Assembly (NCBI GenBank): GCA_958510875.1
Contig: OY294068.1
Span: 173,879,411-173,943,410, forward strand
DNA: 64,000 nt
Source of the DNA: Endomychus coccineus
Lineage: Eukaryota; Arthropoda; Insecta; Coleoptera; Endomychidae
Reading direction: 5' to 3'
Shown: positions 11,540 to 23,102 of the stretch, in pieces
Layout: every line of letters starts with the position of its first letter
Numbering within the stretch: the first letter of the stretch is position 1
Notes under the pieces: model-generated
Seen by the model: only the letters and a program-made list of their open reading frames with translations
Database searches by the model: none
What the model was told of the DNA's origin: nothing
Program-made: the position numbers and the translations under genes

Positions 11540-11830
11540 GTGCATCTGCAATTCTCTGGCGCCATTGTTCCATAGTATCAAATGGCTGAGCATGGGTCTT
11601 TTCTATCATTCGGTTCCATGAAATCCGTGGGATTAAGGTCCGGTGATCTCGCAGGCCAATTTATGGGAGCATTATTGCCACGGTTAATCCATCGATGTGA
11701 GAAAATTTCAGACAATCACTGACGATATTGTCTAATACAATGAGTAAGGGCCCCGTCATGCATGTATCGAAGAGGATGTCTTCCGCTGGGGAGATATCTT
11801 CTAGGAACTCCTAAAGCCGCGCGCTACGCA
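11540..11830 (-). pseudogene. mariner-like transposase C-terminal fragment
   Basis: On the minus strand, a broken frame reads RYMHDGALTH (second catalytic D, about 11770-11740), then RQYRQ, a stop codon, FSHRWINRG, NWPARSPDLNPTDF (third catalytic D, about 11650-11610), and trailing residues resembling the helix after the active site. This HDGA-spacer-RWIGRG-SPDLNP-DF order is typical of the mariner-related transposases also seen at 46684-47690 and 15190-15640. Only the C-terminal half remains, with a stop and a frameshift. Confidence 0.7.
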
Positions 11831-12307
11831 ATCATATGATTCCCTGGCATTATACTATTCACGAAGTGAAAATTGTGATAAAAGTATAATTTCTGTGATT
11901 ATGTTTTATTCAAACCTGAACGATGATCATTTAATGTTTTTTTGTTAAATTATTAAAGTAATAATACCAAAGGGTTTCTAAGCTCGTTACTTACGAGTTA
12001 TTCTTTAAACATTCAAACTCAAATATCTCTAAAACGAGCACTCCTATGAAAAAAATTTCAAGACACCTTTTTTTAAATTGAATGTAGAATCATAAAATTT
12101 TAACAGTTGAGAAATATATACAGTGGCGTAGAAGTTAGGGTTGGAAAAAGAACAAGACGGTTATGATAAAAACCAATATTCGAAGTTGAACTTTGAAGGA
12201 CTCTAGTTGACTTACTCTACATGCTCTCAAATTTTGACCACCTGTTTTGGGAACACCTTGTATAGAAATGTTCAGTTGAAACAATTGAGGGGACTTCGAC
12301 TTGAACA
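11831..12307. other. Non-coding stretch with a possible element end
   Basis: There is no gene. A CAGTGGCGTAGAAGTT segment at 12121 is also found inside the right arm of the foldback at 10052-10996. A GGGAACACCTTGTA end-like sequence near 12250 resembles the ACACCCTGTA termini of other elements here. These may be edges of eroded elements, but I could not pair them with confidence. Confidence 0.3.
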
Positions 12308-12750
12308 GTTTGGTGGATGAACTAGGCGAGTGAATGGAAAGTAAAGGGATAAATATACTTGAAATAATTGAGGATAAATTGATGCAAGAGCTAGGCAAGT
12401 AGAAGAAAAATGTAGATGTTATTTTCGATTCCTCCCATTCACTCCATTGAAATAAAACTGTGGGTATTTTGATAATTATAATTGAACTTGTATGTTTGTT
12501 CTAACTTGACAATATTTAGAACCGCGTTATGATTAAAATTGGTCGGTTCAACTGTGTTCGTTTTGTTCACGTGAGCCTCATGAATTTCTTCACGAGCCCT
12601 CTATCTTGGAAGTGGATAGACCAAAATTAAAACGATAGATGACATTTTGGTGGATGAGCCAGCAAAACTGAAACTATTCATGATAGTTTGGTGGATGAGC
12701 CAGGAAATCGAATGGGAAGAATATAAATATCGAGTGGAAAGGATTGAAAA
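12308..12750 (+). promoter_or_regulatory. Repeated TATA-containing modules (promoter-like)
   Basis: Two modules of about 65 bp align: 12308-12372 and 12685-12750. Each has GTTTGGTGGATGA, then a CCAGG/CTAGG-like step, GAATGG-AAG, a TATA-like box (GATAAATATA at about 12349; ATATAAATAT at 12721-12730), GTGGAAA/TTGAAAT and ATTGA. A third partial copy (TTTTGGTGGATGAGCCAG) lies at 12645-12664. The second TATA box fits a core promoter reading to the right, but no supported coding sequence follows, so this could equally be part of a retroelement. Confidence 0.35.
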
Positions 12751-15189
12751 CACTCCGTTCTGCGCCATTTGTTTTAGTTGCGAGGCGGGTAACTCAATTG
12801 GTAGTATATTATTATATTGAATATCAGGAACGGTGAAGACTGTTTACTGATGGATTCGCTCCGTTCATACTATTTAACTTTATTACCTTGTTATTTTTAT
12901 ACGACCCTGTTATTTCGCAATGTAGTAAAATCATGCATATCTACCCTGCAAATGTAACTTACGGTACAGCTGAATGTTGAGAATTACTTACCGACGCCAT
13001 CTTTATTAGATGCTACACATTTTCCTTTTTCCAAACAAATAATAATTTTCAAATAATATTGCAATAAAGGAATTAGCTAATTATAAACATAAATATGTGA
13101 AAATTGCATCATAATTTCTTCTTTTATCTCAACTTATCCTAACAAAATTAGTACACTGATTCACTATATAGTTCTTTTCCCACACAATAAATTATTAAAC
13201 AATGAGTTTAATTGAAAAAATTCGTGGTTCCAATATAATCAACAATTTAACGATATACACTCAATTGAGCTTCTTTACTTGAACTATCAAATGGACGACA
13301 TTCATCATCTGCAGCTGCTCGATTAGAAAAAACCATGTTTCAGAGAGGAAGACACACAAGGCTATATAAAACTCAAAGTAGACAAATACCTCTACCTGAA
13401 ACGGAAAAAGAAGCATGCGTATTGCATATTCCATCTTTTATACTCCTCATATCGATGTATCTTACGTTATTTGAATGGTCCATATCTATCGATATAATTA
13501 AGTAATATATTTTAATCTTAAGCTAGTATGGATTCGCTCCAAGTTTCGTTGGAAACATACTCAAAATCCTCATGGCTACAAGACATCTGGTACGATATCT
13601 CGGGTTCTACTTTTCGGATCCCGATAAATCTTAAACTGAAATACGATATTTTCTGAAAGCATTCAAATGACGATCCAAAGTTTGGTCGACGAAATGTTTA
13701 ATTTGTTTATTAAGGTCTTTCAAATAAATCGTTGTGGAATGTAAACTCGAGGAGAAACGTATACCTAGACATATATAGTACAATAACGATATCTGAACTC
13801 AATACCAACTATTTGAGCTAAATTCGATTAATTTAGTTGACACAAAAAATCTCTCTCTCTCCTCCCTTTTCCCTCTTCCCTTTGCTCCAATAGCGGAACG
13901 AGTAAGTTGCAATGTTACTGTACGATAGCTCTGTCAATGTAAGAAAAGTCCTACTACCAATAACTAGAAAAACCGGAAATATTCACCATACTTGCCTCAC
14001 AGGCGAGAGCTAATAAGGAATATCAGTTCATTTTTTAGTTCAATCACTCCAAATTTCCTGTAACTTTGTATAGAATCTTTAGTGGGGCATTTACTCACAA
14101 GTAGGGTCGAATATTTTTGGTTTCTCTTGCTTTTGTCGGTAGGGTTATGTATACCTTGACACAGTTACCGTTCAGTAGCATCGCAATTCACTTGTTCCGC
14201 TGATGAGCCCGCGAAATCGAGAGTTCAAAACAGATGTCCGAAACTAAGGTTGTAATGTTACTATTCAGTCTAGAGAACCGTCACCAATCATTTCTTGATT
14301 GATGCAGAAAATGATTTCAATTACTCTCGGATATAAGGAAATAATATGTTCAAGTGGTGCTTGAGTTTCATTCATCTGTTAAATGATAATTATTAATTAC
14401 AGGAGCTGAAGAATAATTGTATTACATAATATAAGCCTCTCAATTCACAAGCTTATCAAAATCCTTCCTTAGGTTTTATTTGTAAAAATTTCATTCCCTC
14501 CGAATATAACGTTAACATTTGGAATTGCTGTCATGATTGCATCACGTTTGTACAAAACTGAAGAAATAAATATTAGTGACATGAGAATGTAGTAACTTGA
14601 ACTTTCCCAACTTTTGTCTCGAAGCTTAGTTCCTTTCAACCGCTATTATTATCCCCAGTCTACAGAGGTATTGTCTCGGTATGGTGAAAGTATTTGACGT
14701 TTTGACTAACAACAAGAAATGGGAAATGGATTCCCACTTTCTATCTATATAGTGAGTAATGTATTCTCCGAGAATCAAGGTTCGGAATGAGCTCATGAAA
14801 TAAATAAGCCGTATATATCTAGTGGATGAGTATTCCTAGCCAACGAACTTTTATGAAATATTATCATTTCACATTTTGTTTTTCTTTCTTTATGCATTAT
14901 AAAAGATACTTTTACATCTCGCATTACCCTAGATTCTATATATACAGGTAATATGACTTATGACTGTCAGTAAAATAAGGAAAACTATATTGTCATATTT
15001 CACTATTCTTCCAAGAAAGAGGGCAATGTAATATTTTTATTATATTTTGAACTTTTAATCAAAATGAGAACTTCATATTCGAGTGTAAGAATTAATAAGA
15101 ACCTGTTGAGGATTATTGTTTGAACAAGTTATCTACACATTCCGCTATAGAGAAATAAGGTTCGAAATATTGTTCTTCAGATTAAATTT
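12751..15189. other. Gene-free stretch
   Basis: No ORF with recognisable motifs. A CT-rich run lies at 13848-13890. A sequence resembling a tRNA A box (TAACTCAATTGGTAGT) occurs at 12789 and a GGATTCGCTCC sequence at about 12852, but the spacing and fold do not make a tRNA. Otherwise AT-rich DNA. Confidence 0.4.
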
Positions 15190-15640
15190 TTACTCTCATA
15201 GCATCCGGCAATTTTGAGGAAAGTTTTGGGGACCACGTCTGTTACTTCAACGATCAGCAAAACAAGTGTTTAAGAAATTTCGCACTCGGTTGTTATATCT
15301 GAGGAAACATCATCCAAAATATTAGCTAAGTTTTCTTGCAATAACTGTAAATAGCCATTTCCAGTTAGATAACCAAGCATACCGCACCATATAATAATGC
15401 TAAATCAATGCTCTAAAGTTATATCAAGATTTTCTTGTGACCAACGATGTTCATCGCGAAAATAATTGATTACATCACGTGTGAACTGGGTTACATCGCT
15501 GAACAAAATGTACCTACGCTGTTCTCGATTTTGAGGTGCCCATTCACAAAAATCTATCCTTAGGATATAATCTTCTCAAGTTCATCACGTAATATATCAA
15601 AACAGATTCCTAAATTGGTTCGGAATTCAACTTTTGGTGG
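15190..15640 (-). pseudogene. mariner-like transposase fragment (central catalytic region)
   Basis: The minus strand reads DFCEWAPQNREQRRYILFSD (first catalytic D, about 15560-15500), TQFTRD, HRWSQENLD, then after a frameshift GYLTGNGYLQLLQENLANIL and DVSSDI (about 15360-15300), then VRNFLNTCFADR (about 15280-15240). The order matches the middle of mariner-related transposases with ILFSDEATFTRDG and HRWAEENP-type motifs. Here the DE pair is DV and the HDGA motif is lost. There are multiple stops and it is not functional. No terminal repeats were located. Confidence 0.7.
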
Positions 15641-15899
15641 ATTTAGAAGAACTATCACCATCGTTGTTGATAATGAATAAACTTCCAACAAGCACTTGCA
15701 AGAAATGTGATATACAAGAATGGTTAACCATGAATATCATATATTCATTATAATAACAACTTGAAACCACTTTTGTCGATCTTGGTAAAACTAAATGAGC
15801 CACAACCAGAATACGTAGCAGCTCCGTCTAGCATCTCCCTTACCATTACATTTTTAACATTAAACACATCACGCTAGCACGTATGGTAGTTGGGAGGAA
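15641..15899. other. Short non-coding stretch
   Basis: AT-rich sequence between the transposase fragment and the LINE fragment. No feature was seen. Confidence 0.4.
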
Positions 15900-16300
15900 A
15901 AATCAGTGGCTATAGGGAAAGAGGATGAGAAAAAGCAAAACCAGAGATATGGTTGAAGACACCAGGCATCCTCATAACTCGAGGGAGGGACAGGGGGAAC
16001 AAGGACTCCGGACCATTCCCGCCAGAGTGACTCGTGTGGTTCACGGAGGGGTCCAAGATTGGCGAATCTAACGGAATTCGAGTTTGCTCTTGCATATCCA
16101 GAAGAAAGCTTTCAGTTTCCATGGGTACTCACGTAACCATTTTCCAGGCCGAGGTCTGTGCAATTCAAACCAGTACTCTGAAAATTCTGATGCTAAACGA
16201 CCGAGGTAGGCGGCTATTTATAAGATTCATTCGTGTTTCGGGCGTCGCATTTTGTGCGGGCGTACCCTCTAGATGCAATGAAATGTATTTGCAATACCTT
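15900..16300 (+). pseudogene. LINE fragment, RNase H domain (first part)
   Basis: This is a remnant of a non-LTR retrotransposon ORF2 carrying an RNase H domain. In the frame 16034-16324, WFTEGSKIGESNGIRVCSCI matches the (T)DGS start of RNase H, with the catalytic D replaced by E. It continues with RRKLSVSMGTHVTIFQAEVCAI, where the E of FQAE is the second catalytic residue. Codons after about 16200 lose homology. The downstream part of the same ORF resumes at about 16830, beyond the hairpin at 16585-16788. The same family appears at 38600-39420 and probably 35490-35900. Confidence 0.75.
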
Positions 16301-16584
16301 CTCATTTCGTGCTATTTAAACTGAACGTCGGAAACTGAATAATTGTAGGGACTTACCTTCCTACCTCCAATACTTCATACTTTTAGCTAATTTAGAATAC
16401 CTACTTTTATCTTACAGATATCTTAGTCTATCACAGGTTCAGTTGGATTATTGACATCCCATAATAATAGTATTAGCTGCTATTTACTCACTCAATTGCT
16501 TAGTAGAAAGAGCAAAAATTACAAAAGTAATAGACTTATAGATTCAATTGTGGAAGCCGTTACTTTGTGATAGTTTATCATTTT

Positions 16585-16788
16585 AACGAAATAATAAATA
16601 AAACTACTTTGTTTTACTACCACTGATATTTAATATAGTGGTTACTATAGTTTCAACACTAAACGTGTCATCTTCAGACGAAATTCATTTTTCGTCTGAA
16701 GATGACACGTTTAGTGTTGAAACTATAGTAACGACTATATTAAATATCAGTGGTAGTAAAACAAAGTAGTTTTATTTATTATTTCGTT
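16585..16788. mobile_element. 204-bp near-perfect hairpin (MITE-like)
   Basis: The arms are reverse complements over about 98 bases each, with a 6-base spacer (16684-16689) and one clear mismatch. They run from AACGAAATAATAAATAAAAC at the left end through TAGTTTCAACACTAAACGTG and TCATCTTCAGACG to the centre, and back again to ATTTCGTT. It lies between two parts of a LINE RNase H region, which suggests insertion into, or recombination with, that older LINE. There is no coding capacity. Confidence 0.9.
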
Positions 16789-16829
16789 GAAAAGACTTAT
16801 AGATATTAACATTGATGTTAATGTTCGAA

Positions 16830-17275
16830 AGCTATTGGATAGACACTGGCTCATTGTTTGGCGCAGTGCCTCCGATATGAGGGAGGCATAGCTCCACATC
16901 CCGTAGTTCTCGCCCAAATGCTCGAAAACCCCTCTTTCTAAGAGCAGAAGAGGCTTACAACTAGTGACAGAACTACTCACAGGACACTGCTATGTGAACA
17001 AACATCTACACTTAATGGAAATCGTTGATGACTCAGGTTATGGTAGATGCAGAAAGGCGAACGAAACTGCCTCTCATATCCTTGTATAATTTCCAGCACT
17101 GGCTTCCCTTAGGCTACAAAACCTCGGTAGGGTATACATGCCGCCAGAAAACGTTAGACATCAATCCATGCAAATTCCTAGTCTTAGGCACTGCCTTAGT
17201 CTTGCTTGACTGAGTCTGTATCAAGGCGCGCACAATGAACCCAAACAAGCGGTCTAAATGCTTTGGACTTATCCG
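16830..17275 (+). pseudogene. LINE fragment, C-terminal cysteine motif and 3' tail
   Basis: Across several frames this reads like the segment after RNase H at 39000-39420: CSKTPLF-like, TRGLQLVTELLTGHCYVNKHLHL, GIVDDSGYGRCRKANETASHIL and FPALASL. The C...C...H pattern is the zinc-knuckle-like end found in RNase H-type LINEs of the I/jockey groups. The shared 3' sequence GCGCACAATGAACCCAA and the following GCTTTGGACTT-TCCGC also occur at 39350-39400, so this is the true 3' part of the element. Frameshifts and stops abound. Confidence 0.75.
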
Positions 17276-17277
17276 CC

Positions 17278-17302
17278 CCTAATCTGATTGATTGATTGAT
17301 TG
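17278..17302. repeat. (ATTG)n microsatellite at the LINE 3' end
   Basis: Four to five ATTG units directly after the LINE tail. A short tandem repeat in place of poly-A is a known feature of some non-LTR elements; the copy at 39420 lacks it. Confidence 0.7.
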
Positions 17303-19844
17303 ACTATTCGAAATGCTCATAGATTGAATATTCCTGTGTTATTGTTAATGTACAATTTTCAAAGGAACTATAGTGTTTGAGACAGCTAAGTAATATTAAT
17401 AATGTTGATGTGCTCGTGCAATAACCTCAAGTTACAACAGGAATTTCACTACTCACAGTTGCAAATTTAATACAAATGAATTCTCTCGATTTGAACCTGT
17501 ATATACTTCCCCTTCTGATTTTTAAATCCTTCATACCTGTATTTTGAGCTAAGTCATAAGTTGTCTATATCGTGTAGAAACATTCTGTAGCTGGAAAGAA
17601 TCCTTTGAAACGTATTTTCTTTGAAAATGAACTTGATTTTCATTGAACTGATATGAGTGAATTCAATAACAAATATTTCACAGTATGTTGAACAAAATTT
17701 ACCCATATCGTTCTAACATGATACTCTCTCTATTAAACTCTATAAAACTTTACTTAAGGAATCTACATTATTCCTTTCACTAATATTTATTTGTCTGCAG
17801 TGTGGAGTTTGATCTTAATCACTATAATCAAGACTATATTTGAGTACAATTTTGATGATCTCCAGATGGGTCACATTAAGATTCATCATGTGGCTAACTA
17901 TTATTTTCTCGTCCTATATTGGTTGTTGATCTTGACAGGTTTATGGTTTCCTTTACAACCAAACTTTTGTGAACTTATTGCAACCCTCTTGACACCATCA
18001 GCTATGGTATCATATCACCCACCTTGAAGGGAGTGTGAAACTGATTTTGTGTTTATTTTAAAAAATTCATTTAATATTTCCCACGATAAAATGTGTTATT
18101 GATGAGAAACTGAAAACATGGGGCAAACCCCATTGGGTTCTTGTTACTTTGTTTTGAGATATTTTAATTTTACATGCTACTTCAATTTTCTGAATATGAT
18201 TTAGTTTTTTTAATATTGGAAATAACCTGTACATAACCCTTATTACATCGTTATCATTAATACATAAGTATGGAACAGAACATGAGATACACGTCCACAT
18301 GATCAAAGATAATTAATATGAAAGATAATCTTAAAAATGTATGGATCCTACTTGAGTATTCAAATATTATATTTATCCTATTAGAATAGTGTTACTGAGA
18401 TTACTGAAAGTAGATTTGGAAATCGTGCAATGATATGAAGATTTTCAGATCGGATATTTTGAACGTTTGTTTCCATAAATGATAATGCTTACTCTAACAT
18501 TACAATATGGATTAATAATATTGACATGAAGATGAAAGTCAATTTTCTTTATATTTGAATAATTCTTCCAGGTGTAGGTTCAGTTTTATATTAAAAATCA
18601 AATAGAAGCAATTTTAATAGGTATGAGTCTTCTGAGATATACGTCCTTTGGCCATTCACTGTCTTTCCGCCATCTAATATCAAAACATTTTTTGATACTA
18701 TTGAATTTGGATCCGATGCAAGCGGAACTAGTAATTAGGCACTTTATTCCCCCTCACATATTTGGTAAACAGTACAACAGCTTGTGAATTACATTTAAAA
18801 TTACATATAAAATGTATTATTTTATACATTAGGTAAAGAACTCATAAATTTGTTTCTTACGCTGTTAATTGAATCAAATGGCTAGTTTCATTCAAAAACA
18901 TTGAAAACCGTTAAGCCTGACAACAACGAGTGACCTTCAAGCATGACATTCCTTTCTTTACGTGAACATCGTTTAGAGCTATACAGTTCACCCTATCTAA
19001 TTGTACAGCTGTTTCTATGGAATTATGTTATACCACATCTTGTACCTAGTGTTAATTCTAAGAAATTCGATAGAACAAGGTGAATATATCTGGTAGAAAT
19101 GTAATAGGGGATATTGAAATTTCTCTTTTGTTTATTTTTATGATGTGTAAGCGTTTGAGAATGACACTTCCAAGTGTCCAATCTACAGTTGTGTCTAGAA
19201 GCAATCGATGAGAGATGGAGAAACCTAACAGCAACAGTGTTTTCGTTTCTTTCCGAACACATTGTCAATATAATAAATTCAGCGGAATGACGTGTTTTAC
19301 GACCAACTATAAGCTTATGAGTTGACAAACAATATATCTCGAATGCAAATGTTCGACATTGCGTATGATGACCTCCTTGCTAATTAGTAAATCCGATGTT
19401 TTTAAATTGCAATAAAAACTATAATCGAATGAAAAATGCAATCCCTCTGTTACATATCGTCATGTTTATCAAACTGTGATCGCAATAACGAGCTTCAAGA
19501 GTTCATTTTCATAAAATACTATCCGTAGTAATATTGAACCTAATTGTTTTTCCATTTGTTTAAAATGGTGTATCACGAACTGACAGGCAATACAATTCAA
19601 TATTGAAAAACTAGAATACTTCAACGATTTCGAATATAGCCGAGGAGATGATATATTCCGGAAGAAGAATTTTGTAGCAACATTGACATTCGAATGAAAC
19701 CTTCTGCATTATCTTCGTACGGCCCATAGTTCTATATGATCCTAACTCCACTGTTTTGATTGATTAAATAACAATTGAAGGATGTTGATTATCAAATGCA
19801 ATACCTACTGAATTTTTTGGAACACTATTTGGGCAACCGCAAGA
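17303..19844. other. Gene-free stretch
   Basis: No recognisable gene. A pyrimidine-rich tract ending TTGTCTGCAG at 17800 looks like a splice acceptor. The open frame after it (to 18027) has hydrophobic runs such as YFLVLYWLLILTGLW, but there is no family match and no convincing donor or partner exon. I regard it as chance. Confidence 0.4.
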
Positions 19845-20240
19845 TTTGTGGCATCTTGTTTTGAACGTTTTGGAAGGTACCGTGTACTCATTTTCACTGA
19901 CACTAGTTCGTCATTTACAACTCTTCCTTTGAAGTCTTCCATATTCATGCTCGGGATGACAACCAACAGCACCATCTCATGTTGTGATTATGTGAGGTAT
20001 ATTGCGAAAACCGCTTCACATAATCTACAAAGCATAGATTCGATCTGTCATAGAGTATTGTCAACATGTTTGGAGTTCGCTGAAGCTCTAGCGTTCTATT
20101 CAGAAAATAGTTATTCGACTGATTGATGATTTCACACTTACGATTGATGATGTCACACTTACCTCTCTAGAACATCGCATAGAGGTGGGCGATCTCTCCC
20201 TTTTCTGAAGATATTTACATGGCCGGTGTGCTGTATGCTG
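19845..20240 (+). pseudogene. LINE fragment (jockey/CR1-like, C-terminal to the RT domain)
   Basis: This shares LPLKSSIFMLGMTTNSTIS with the LINE at 23860-24960 at both DNA and protein level, then YVRYIAKTASHNLQSIDSIC and TCLEFAEALAF. These correspond to the segment after the reverse transcriptase palm where intact family members read as a predicted IAK...RPVLEYCSHVW region. It has an internal deletion and stops. The 3' end fades near GGCCGGTGTGCTG at 20225. Confidence 0.75.
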
Positions 20241-20458
20241 CTGTTGTTTACACTTCTTGTATGACTCAGTATGATGATAGTTGGTTGAACAAATAGCACT
20301 CCATGATTTTAAATTATTTATTCACACTTATACAGTTATGTACAAACTACACTAACAGAAGTGAGTCGCCTTATTTATGAAGGCTATATTTGCCCTGAAG
20401 ATGTAATTCTCTAGGTCAACGTTTTGATTTCAATATTGATGATATGTTAATGTTATTG

Positions 20459-20466
20459 CAAGTGAT
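20459..20466. repeat. 8-bp target-site duplication, left (CAAGTGAT)
   Basis: Identical to 23095-23102 and directly abuts the CAGTGGCGGC terminus. An 8-bp duplication is the hallmark of hAT insertion. Confidence 0.95.
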
Positions 20467-23094
20467 CAGTGGCGGCTCGTGAACTTTTTGAGAGAGGAGG
20501 ATGGACATAAAACGTTTTTGTAAAAATATACTCTATTCAGCCAATTAATTTAACCTTCAGTGACAAAATTGATTGTTACCCAGCAAGAACCAACGTGGAG
20601 GTATAGAGTTTCTCTTGCCCACAAATTTTTTTTTCGTTCGTTTTTTGTTTTTTATTTTTTTTTGGATTTTTAATTTTTTTTCTTTTTTTTTGGAATTTTT
20701 CATATTTTGTTTTTTGTTATTAATTTTATCAACTTTTCTATATATTAACGAAATTCTACGGTCTTTAATTTACGAAAAATGATCAATAATATTATCATAA
20801 AATGTATCATTATGTTTTAAGTGTTTTACTAAATCTTTTTCAATAGATATTAAACTAACATTGTATAAACGATTTTGACCCATTGTATTTCGCATGTATG
20901 TTTTAATTCGTTTGAGAGTAGAAAATGATCTCTCCACCGATGCCGACGTGACAGGAATGGTGACTGTCAAATAAAGTAGTTTATAAAACTGAGGTAAGAC
21001 TTGTTGCAAATCATTATCTATCATATATTTTATCATATCGGCGTGACTGTCGTACTGGCCTAAAATATCTTTATCCGAGTATATAACGCATAATTCATTG
21101 TGCAGTGTTATTTTATCAAACAATTTATATTTTAGAACTAAGTTATCTAAAAGTGTATTGAGAAACTCTTTTGAAAAAGATTCGAAAAATCTTCTATTCG
21201 TCAAATCGAAAAACTTCAATTCATGTAAATCGGAAAATCGAATCTCAATATTTGACCTTTAATAGTATCTAAAATTTCATAAAAAAGTTGTTTATAATGT
21301 AGTTTCTTGTCTACCAAATTATATGTTTTCCTCCTTTTCACGGGAGAAGCCTCATCAGTCGAATAATTTCCAAATAAAATATTAAAATGAAATTCTGTAT
21401 AACGAAAACTTGAAATTTTATCAATGAGATGTGTTAAACGATCTCTTGAATGAATTATATTAGTGAATTTATGTTGTAAAATTCGAAAAATAAGATCAGT
21501 TTGTTCAAATATTAATTTAAAAGTATCAAAAAATAACAAAAATTCTTCATTTTCTAAATAAGATTTTAAACCAACAGCAGCATTCAATGAAACCTGATCT
21601 GTTGAAAAGTCATCACTGTTTAATATAAAATCAAATATTTCAATTAATTTGTCTTTATTTTTATGGATGGTAAACTAAACATTGCATGTGATGTAAAATT
21701 CCATCGAGTTCGAGCATTACAGGGAATTTTGTTTCCTACTATGTTATTTAAAACTTACGTTTGTTTGAAGACAGTTTAAATGTCCCGCCATTACAGATGC
21801 CGTCGTAAGTCTGATTTATTCGCAAAGTCGAATCGTTGAAATATTTCCATTGAAAAATTGAACCGCTGTTCTTCCCGAACTAACATCGTAGAACCCTAAA
21901 AATCTTTCCACTAGTTGTCCATTTTTACAATTAATAATTTACCGAACAGACGAATTCTAATCTAACCTTATTTCGCGTGGTGTCACTCAACCATTATACC
22001 CGCATAAAACAGAACAAATGCCTGCAAATACTGACGCGTTAGTCATAAAATCGCGAAACTTACTGTCGTATTTACAAAACAAATCTAACAATTCCCTAAA
22101 ATTACCTTTATTAACTGAATTTTCAGTTTCATCATGCCCTCTAAAAGCCAAATCTTGAAATGATAAATACAATAAGAAATCAATGATTTTTTTTAAAACT
22201 TCGCGGTTTTCTTTAACTGTATTATTATGATTTTCGATTTCGCGTGTTCGTGTAGAATCAATCGCATTAACAATATTCTGTTTACCGGTTAATTTAAACT
22301 TAATACACGATGTAATATGTTCCTGCGATTTTTCATTGTTTTCTAGGCCACGAGCTAAATTTTTCAAATCATTATAACCCAAGTGCCCCCAACATGAAGT
22401 TGTATCTGATGTGAATAGCAAGCAATACCAGCAATATAATTTATTGTGTACATCAGATCCCGTTAACCATACATATTTTTTATAATTATCAGTATTAAAC
22501 GATCGATTTTGATACTTCCCTGTCATCACTAATCCTTTCAAATCCGGTAAAGGCCGTTTGTTTTTGAAGAACACTTTTCTATCATATGTTAATCCACTAA
22601 ATGGATTTTCTAAGAACTCTGCAACTAAGTCACTCATAATTTTAACGTTCACCGATTCCGATTAGATAAATTATAACTTAAAAATTAACTACTCAACCTT
22701 ACTACGCCTCGTGGAATAAAAATAACAACTAACCGCATTCTTCTAGCAGCGGGAGGCGGGAGCGCAAGTAATCGTATTTCATTAGACCGACGAATGGGTA
22801 CGAAAAGCTAGCCTCCCTACCCTGTTGCCGTTTTCGCCGTTTCACGCTATTTGGCGATTGACTGGTCGGAAAAACGGCAACTGTGTTGAACAACACATGC
22901 TCAGCGTTTCAGATATATAGAGAATCTAGCCTCTGACCACTGTTGCCAGATTGAAAATAACTACTGAGAACGGGGAATTAATTGTAAAATTTAAAGCATT
23001 ATCAGAGAAACAGGAAATAAAATGGAGAATGATTATTAATATAAATTGGTGAGGAGGCTGAGCCTCCTTAGCCTTCTTCGAGGAGCCGCCACTG
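20467..23094 (-). mobile_element. hAT element, complete ends, 2628 bp
   Basis: The termini CAGTGGCGGCTC and GAGCCGCCACTG-type (GGAGCCGCCACTG at 23082-23094) are short inverted repeats bounded by a perfect CAAGTGAT duplication. The transposase remnant runs on the minus strand (22652 to 20770). A T-rich tract at about 20610-20715 lies between the transposase end and the left terminus. The exact target duplication implies no rearrangement of the flanks since insertion, although the transposase has decayed. Another end of this family lies at 1-278. Confidence 0.93.
20770..22652 (-). pseudogene. ZMYM1-like hAT transposase, frameshifted and internally deleted
   Basis: The N-terminal 221-codon ORF (22652-21987) holds a TTF-type zinc finger region (KKYVWLTGSDVHNKLYCWYC, then GYNDLKNLARGLENNEKSQEH) and the start of the DUF4371-like domain (SFQDLAFRGHDETENS). 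After a frameshift, the region 21975-21790 still shows NGQLVERFLGFYDV, TYDG and SVMAGHLNCLQTNV in separate frames. Roughly a hundred residues expected next are missing at about 21745-21757, where NIVGNKIPCNARTRWNF resumes. ORFs 21587-21216 and 21219-20770 supply the rest, ending in the hAT dimerisation motif SASVERSFSTLKRIKT. Known family members are about 600-800 residues; this copy cannot make an active protein. Confidence 0.9.
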
Positions 23095-23102
23095 CAAGTG
23101 AT
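23095..23102. repeat. 8-bp target-site duplication, right (CAAGTGAT)
   Basis: Partner of 20459-20466 with no mismatch. Confidence 0.95.

Noticed and set aside
12785..12865. tRNA-like A box (TAACTCAATTGGTAGT) and B box-like GGATTCGCTCC
   Set aside because: The boxes are about 63 bases apart, too far for a standard tRNA without a special arm. No acceptor stem or cloverleaf forms, and no SINE tail was seen.
13340..13375. TATA box-like GCTATATAAAAC
   Set aside because: No initiator, downstream ORF or repeated context supports it. TATA-like strings are frequent in this composition.
15910..16122. Minus-strand ORF opposite the RNase H LINE fragment
   Set aside because: The plus strand carries the RNase H motifs, so the minus-strand frame is a shadow.
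17791..18027. Hydrophobic ORF after a splice-acceptor-like TTGTCTGCAG
   Set aside because: It lacks an ATG at that point, has no recognisable family and no good partner exon. Hydrophobic runs are expected by chance in AT-rich DNA.
20573..20782. Plus-strand ORF of 69 codons rich in Phe
   Set aside because: It is produced by the T-rich tract near the left end of the hAT element and has no protein character beyond that.
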